Shown here: one piece after another, positions 58,869-64,000 of the stretch
How positions within the stretch are numbered: position 1 is the stretch's first letter
Layout of the letters: every line of letters starts with the position of its first letter
Source of the DNA: Trametes villosa
Lineage: Eukaryota; Basidiomycota; Agaricomycetes; Polyporales; Polyporaceae
DNA: 64,000 nt
NCBI GenBank assembly: GCA_002964805.2
Contig: PUDQ02000001.1
Coordinates: 2,442,001 to 2,506,000 of the forward strand
Reading direction: 5' to 3'
Position numbers and translations under genes: made by a program
Notes under the pieces: generated by a model
What the model was told of the DNA's origin: nothing
Seen by the model: only the letters and a program-made list of their open reading frames with translations
Databases searched by the model: none

Positions 58869-61219
58869 TCAGTTCAGCGGCACCTCAGACTGCACGATAG
58901 ACGTGTGTTAGCACCGCTCGACGCCCTTCGGTGAAAGATCGCAATGATAGACGGCGCGCTCACCGTTGGGGTCTCCATCGTATATCTGCCTTCGAGCAAC
59001 CCCGTGTATGCGCGCTGTTCGAACACGTCTAGCTGCCGCAGGTGGGTCAGAAGCGCGCTCGAGGTGCTGAACTCCCAGATCTTGAGCACGCCCGGAAGCA
59101 GCTTGCGGATGCGCTCGCACAGCGGGAGCGTTTCGGCGAGCGGCCGTCCGCGATGGAGCTCCGCTTCGAACTGAATCTTGAGGTAGACTGCGGCAGTGCA
59201 TCAGCGGGGTGGGATGCAGAGCTCTGGGGCCAAGACTGGCGAGTGCGACTCACAGGGCACCTTCTCGTCGTCTGGCGGGTACGTATCCGCAGCCTTCTGG
59301 TAGAACTTGGCCGCTGCGGCAAGCATGTTCTCTGCTTGCTCGGCTTCGTTCGCCTGCTTTTCGCTCAGGCCCTGTTGCATAAACACCGCGCCAAGCGTGC
59401 TGCAGCAATCCAGTGTTAGTGGCTACGTAGCCGACGAGGGAATACCTCGGTAACCGTACGCATGTGCTTCCGCGATGGGGTACACGAAGAACGAGTACCA
59501 CGCGCCCTTGTCCATCGGCCCATCGTTCTCGTCCTTCGGAACGTTCTTCGTCGTCTCGTCCACCATCTGGTTCGCCATATCGATTAAGTCCTCCACATTG
59601 TATGCGGAGTCGTCTTCCGACGTCCGCAGCGCCTAGCCAGACACATCAGCTGGACCATAGTTTTCGGAAGATGTTCACATGTACGGACCCCGAGGTAGGC
59701 GTCCATCTTGAGGCGCCTGATAGCGCGTATAAATGTCTTCTGGAAGATGTAGCCCCGGTCGGACGACGGCACGTCGTGCCAGGTGCGTGCACCCCAATCG
59801 AGGACGTCCAGAACGTTGTCGTAGTGCTGCAGCGCGAGGGACAGGCTTTCACCGCTCTGGTGCGCGAAATATGCGCGGAGGAACCACGCCCTACGTTCGA
59901 GTAAGCTGAGATCACATCTATTGCATGTGCGGAGCATTCGACGAACCTGATAGTTGAGGACAGCGCCAGACGGGTTGGCTTCCAGCCCTTTTCTTCCAAC
60001 CGCTTGACGGCCTCCGCTTTGATTGTTTCCGGACCGCCATCCGGCCATCCTTCGAAAGCTGCTAACTCAAACTGCACTGCGTGTTCATCAGCTTCAATGC
60101 ACGCGCCAGCAGGAAGATGGAGGTGCTAACCTTGTAACTGCAGCAGGTCAAGCCAGTCTGCAGAGTCCATGTGGAAGACTCTATCATCTCTCAGGATACC
60201 GCCAACAATCGATGATATGGCCTGGGTGAGTGCGCGATGACGGTCAGAACCAGACAGCCATGAGCAGACACAGATATCTTGACACTTACGTTGAGATCCC
60301 CTTGGAGCTTGCCATCTCCTTTCTCAAGCTTCTTCATCTGGCTCACGCCCTCGGAGAAGTCCTATCGCAAGTTCAGCCTCCGTATAGGCGAACCAGGCGC
60401 TTGCCATACCCTGTATGCGTTCATAATGGCCCACGCCTATCATCGCAGTCAGATGGGCTGGGCGCGTACAGAGGCGCAGCAGACAAACACTGGTGTTCAA
60501 CACGTTGGTAGCCGTCAAAACGTCTTCCATCTTCAATGCCCGGATCCAGGGCCTTTCGGCGTCGGCCGGAAGGGTGCGGAGGTTGTGTCCTTCCAAGGGG
60601 GTATCTTCCAGCTTTTTCAGAGCAGCTTGCGCTCGCTCAAGCCCCTCCTCGTACTGCGTCTTCAGCTGCTGGTCTTGTGAAGTGAGCCCGCTCTCTGGTA
60701 TTGTCCCTAGCGCTTTCGTCCATGCATTGATGCTGATAGACCAGGCGTGAAGTTCCTAGTCGCCCGAGTATTACGTTGTCAGCTATGGTCGTAAGACGAA
60801 ACAGATGGCAACAAAGGGCTCACAGCACTAGCCTTCGCGAGCCGGGCCCACGCCTTGCCATAGCCAGGATCTATCTCCACAGCCTGGTCAAGTCAGACAA
60901 GACAGCCGGCGCGCACACGACGGGTGATCGCGCACCCCAGGCGCACCTTCTGCGCGTCCCGCGCCGCATCAAGAAACCTACGACACACGCCGTCGGTGAG
61001 TTCCGTTCCACCACGATGCATCGATACGGTGACAACTCACTGTTTGAGCGCGATGTACGCGGCCGCGCGGTTCGCGTACAGGACGGCGTTCGCCCCATCG
61101 AGCGCGATAGCGTCTGTGTACTTCGATCGGGCCGCGGCGTGGTCGCCTTTGCCGTGCAGCGCGTTGCCCTCCGCCTTCAGCTGCTCAACCCTGCTCTTCG
61201 TGTTATCATCGGAGGACAT
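58869..61219 (-). CDS. TPR-repeat protein (SGT-like N-terminus)
   Basis: Starts at ATG 61219. The first ~110 residues are a TPR domain (EGNALHGKGDHAAARSKYTD, YANRAAAYIALKQ, then FLDAARDAQKAVEIDPGYGK) like the SGTA/Sti1 type that grips EEVD tails of Hsp70/Hsp90. The longer C-terminal part (about 500 aa) is helical, with further TPR-like segments (FYQKAADTYPPDDEKVPFYL; AYFAHQSGESLSLALQHYDN) and is not a family I recognise. It ends YTMETPT|SEVPLN after a final small exon, stop 58869-58871. At least ten introns. A co-chaperone role is inference from the N-terminal TPR. Confidence 0.75.
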
Positions 61220-61741
61220 CCCGGCTCGCCCGGAGAGTGAAGGTTCTGGGGTCGTGGTTAAACTGTTTGCGTCTTCCTCAAGCCATCGACCGTAAAGGCT
61301 GCGGAGGCTTCGTAAACACTACGTCCGTCAGCTGACCCTGAATTGGAAGGTTAATGAATTAGGCGCTCGCTAACTGCACTTGGCGTAAAGACCATCATCT
61401 TTTGGGACGTAAGGGGACACAGCAGCCGGCACGTTGCACAACGGCACGCACACGACATAGCAACGCTCACCGGACGACACAGATGGCGGCGCGACTCGAA
61501 TAAACCGTACCCAGCCTCTCTGTTCGACGTTTGAAGGCGTCTGAGCGCGCATATACCGAGGCGAAGTGGCTGAAGGAGAGAGAAATGGGATCAACACCGG
61601 ACGCTCCGTGATTACAAACTAGGAAAACAGCATAGACAGTATCGAGAACACGACCTCCACCTGTGTGAGTTGCACGCCAAATCCTCCGCCCTGTGCCTCG
61701 GACCTCCGCGAATCCGACCGAGTGCCGACGCATGGAAGCGT
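61220..61741. other. Intergenic region
   Basis: Contains the TPR gene promoter and the 3' flank of the RRM-like gene. No motif stands out. Confidence 0.45.
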
Positions 61742-62580
61742 TCACTCGCTCACCACGAGCCCGCTCATCGCCCGCTGCACCTCTCCGACCGAGTTTCCAG
61801 CGCCGCCGATGACCCGCGGACCCAGCGCAGGGTGCCTCACACCGAGCGCAGCGCCGAGCATCCGCTTGCCCGGGTCGCCGATGCGTGGAGCGCCGTGCTC
61901 GGGTAGGGCGGCAAGGACGGCGGGATCAGACGCGGTCGGGTCGATAGGTGACACGTCGCCGCCAAGTGACGAGGAGATGAGGGCGTTCAAGGTCGGGTGA
62001 GAGGGGAGGTTGGGGAGGGTAGGGGATGGCTCGCGGTCCCGGGCAGCCCCTTGCTCAACAGCGCTGCCGTTGGTCTGGATACTGCCGCCAGACGCGTTCT
62101 GGTTACGGTTGTAGTGACTGACGGAGGCGCCGCGGTTGTGCGAGACGGAGCCTCGGACGTTATGGCCACGCCCCGAGTTGTTGTGCGTCCGAGAGTTGAC
62201 GGATGCGATGACGTCCTGGGCATCCGGTCCGTCGTATGGCTTCACGATGGCAGTTGCTTGGGTAGTGGGAGACGTGAAGATGGAAGGAGGAAAGGCGAGA
62301 GCATGAAGGTAGGCCCGCTTGGCTGCATAGGCAAGCGCAACGCATACATCAGTACGCAGTCAAACGGCAGACAGCACGGCAGGAACTCACCGACGGTGGC
62401 ATCATTAAAGACAATCAGGAGGCTGGTATCGTTAATCCACTTGATCTTGAAGCCACCGTTCACATTCTCCCATTCGGAGAACGCGGCTTGGATGTCCCGC
62501 GTCTTCAGCTCCTTGGGGAAGCCGGTGAGGGAGAGGATGCGAGTTACGCAGGCAGAGAGCTGAGAGAGTGAAGCTGCCAT
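61742..62580 (-). CDS. RRM-like domain protein (256 aa)
   Basis: Two exons (62391-62580 and 61742-62322) joined as ATV|AKRAYLH, frame kept. The N-terminal ~85 residues fit an RRM-like fold: LTGFPKELKTRDIQAAFSEW (strand 1, helix 1), GGFKIKWINDTSLLIVFNDA (strands 2-3), AKRAYLHAL (helix 2). This resembles the R3HCC1-type RRM with its KW-DD/NDTS strand. The C-terminal ~170 residues are Asn/Ser/Gly-rich with RG dipeptides (GRGHNVRG, HNRGASVSH), often seen in RNA-binding proteins. Likely an RNA- or RNP-associated factor; the specific function is unknown. Confidence 0.75.
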
Positions 62581-63349
62581 GGTAGCACGCTAGTGGGGCC
62601 TGGTGCGATGGGACCTTCGGGGGGAAATGGACGTGTGGGTGCTGTGCGAGCGGCGTGTGGGGTCTTTGAGAGAAAGAGTTAAAGGGAGCTAGAGCTATAC
62701 GTTAAGGCGGACGGGGCGGGCGTTGAGGAGGAGAAGGAGGAGGAAGGAGCGAGGAGATGGCGTTGTACAGAGAGAATTTCGATGGACCCAGTCAAGAAGC
62801 ACCAGCGAATCCGCAGGCGCCGGCCCCCATCAGGCGCACCTCCGCCAATGTCCTTCCTCCTCAACCCCATCACTGCATTTAGACAACCGCCCCTTCCGCA
62901 GCCTCCCGAGCGCACGCATCGCCTCCGTATTCCTTGCATGCCCCGCCAAACTGAAAGGCTGCATTCATGGGCTGCACCACGCAGGAGCACGGTGCATTGC
63001 ATCCGTATCCTAATTAGGGGTGATCGTCGCGCGGAGCCGAGCTACTTTCAAGTAGACGTAGTACAGGCGCCGAAGGCCCAGAACAACCGCTCGGCAAGTA
63101 GTAGCGGTTTCCTGACACTCCGAGGTCGGTTGTACGATACTCTGAGGGACAAGGCGCAGACAGATAATAATCAGAACACCTTCGTCTCGCTTTCACGGCT
63201 GCCATCGTAACCGGCTCTTCCGACGACCCTCGTCCTAGTATACAACGTCTAGCCTTCCACAGACTCAACTTCCAAGAGGATAAAGCTGTCAAAAAAGTCA
63301 GAGGAATTCCTGTACGTCGAACGGCCTCTAGATGCCTCGCCAGCCGCCT
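62581..63349. other. Intergenic region
   Basis: Promoter of the RRM-like gene (left) and 3' UTR of the GH16 gene (right). No further gene. Confidence 0.5.
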
Positions 63350-64000
63350 CTACTCGTACACATGTACCCCGGCGATGTCCCAGAAAGCATCGGCGAACGC
63401 GTTGGGGACGTTGTCGACGAACTCTGTCAATGGCAATCATCGTGAGCTCCCTCCCTCCTAGCGATACACGACGCGATATGGAGACTCACCCTCACACGTT
63501 CCCGGACAGCCAGCGCTGGTAAACAGGGCACCACCGGCCCCTTCTCCGCCTGTTGAGCACGAACGAACTGCGTTAGCCATGGGTACTTCCATTGCCACAT
63601 CGGTGGAACTTACAGAACGCCAGGCTGATCACGATGTTGTGCGGCCCAAAGTGAGTGTTCATGTCACACTTGTCGTTCACAAAGAGCGCCGTGGGCGTGC
63701 CCTGTCATCACCGCGTCTCCGTCAACTATTTTCGGCGTTGTTTTACGGGACACCGCCGCACCCGGCCGACTTGGCCGGGTGCACCACTGCCACCAGCGTC
63801 TTCTACACTCACCCATGTATCGGTGTTCACGCCTGCGCCTGCAGTCTGAACGTCCGCAGGCACCGTCGGGTCCGACCGGGACCAGAACCAAACCTTTATG
63901 AAGGTAGGAGTGCGCTCCATAGCATAGAAGCCGCCGCCCGCCGCGTTGAATGCCTTGCCGTAGCTTGTCGGGTTGGTCGCCCGTACGCCACAGCCAAAAC
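63350..64000 (-). CDS. Glycoside hydrolase family 16 beta-glucanase-like protein, C-terminal part only
   Basis: At least four exons are in the window; the 5' part with the catalytic ExDxxE motif lies beyond 64000. Seen: FGCGVRATNPTSYGKAFNAA, GGGFYAMERTPTFIKVWFWS, RSDPTVPADVQ, then GVNTDTW|GTPTALFVNDKCDMNTHFGP, HNIVISLAFC, GCPGTC and FVDNVPNAFADAFWDIAGVH, ending VYE before TAG 63350-63352. These blocks are those of basidiomycete GH16 laminarinase-like enzymes (fungal wall or plant glucan). Cysteines at DKC, AFC, GC and TC probably form disulfides, fitting a secreted protein. Confidence 0.88.

Noticed and set aside
1..64000. tRNA, rRNA, CRISPR arrays and intact transposable elements
   Set aside because: I looked for tRNA arm sequences, repeated spacers, terminal repeats and RT/transposase motifs by eye and found none convincing; a tRNA scan and repeat search would be decisive.

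Overview
This is fungal nuclear DNA, almost certainly from a mushroom-forming basidiomycete (Agaricomycetes; a polypore-like genome is my guess). The genes are GC-rich and cut by many introns of about 45-65 bp with GT..AG ends. They encode fungal orthologues of general eukaryotic proteins (TFIID TAF2, Ltv1, Fab1, Csn2, Sad1/USP39, G-beta) beside basidiomycete-type proteins (Het-C, a GH16 glucanase). No bacterial, phage, CRISPR or intact transposon signal was seen. Gene models were built by reading spliced frames by eye, so ends given to the base rest on a visible ATG, stop or splice site, and internal exon edges of long genes are approximate.

Region 1 (1-30 kb) is a compact housekeeping block, mostly convergent or divergent pairs: het-C (3' end off the window), a TAF2-like TFIID subunit with three C-terminal bromodomains, LTV1 (40S biogenesis), FAB1 (PtdIns3P 5-kinase), CSN2 (COP9 signalosome), three mitochondrial translation genes in a row (mL40, uL1m, RSM22/METTL17) and SAD1/USP39 (tri-snRNP).

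Region 2 (30.2-37.8 kb) is gene-poor and looks accessory. Inside it I find three tiny minus-strand genes (75, 103 and 76 aa). Each codes for essentially one double-stranded-RNA-binding domain, each has a TATA box, and all have a micro first exon with only phase-1 introns. They look like a local paralogous family and are the most interesting part of the window.

Region 3 (37.8-64 kb) resumes ordinary gene density: G-beta, a golgin-like coiled-coil protein, a large Ser/Pro-rich fungal protein, an SMP-domain (Nvj2/TEX2-type) membrane-contact lipid-transfer protein, two uncharacterised proteins, a TPR protein, an RRM-like protein and the 3' end of a GH16 glucanase. Long GC-rich upstream regions (47.2-48.8 and 55.8-58.9 kb) hold no gene I can support.
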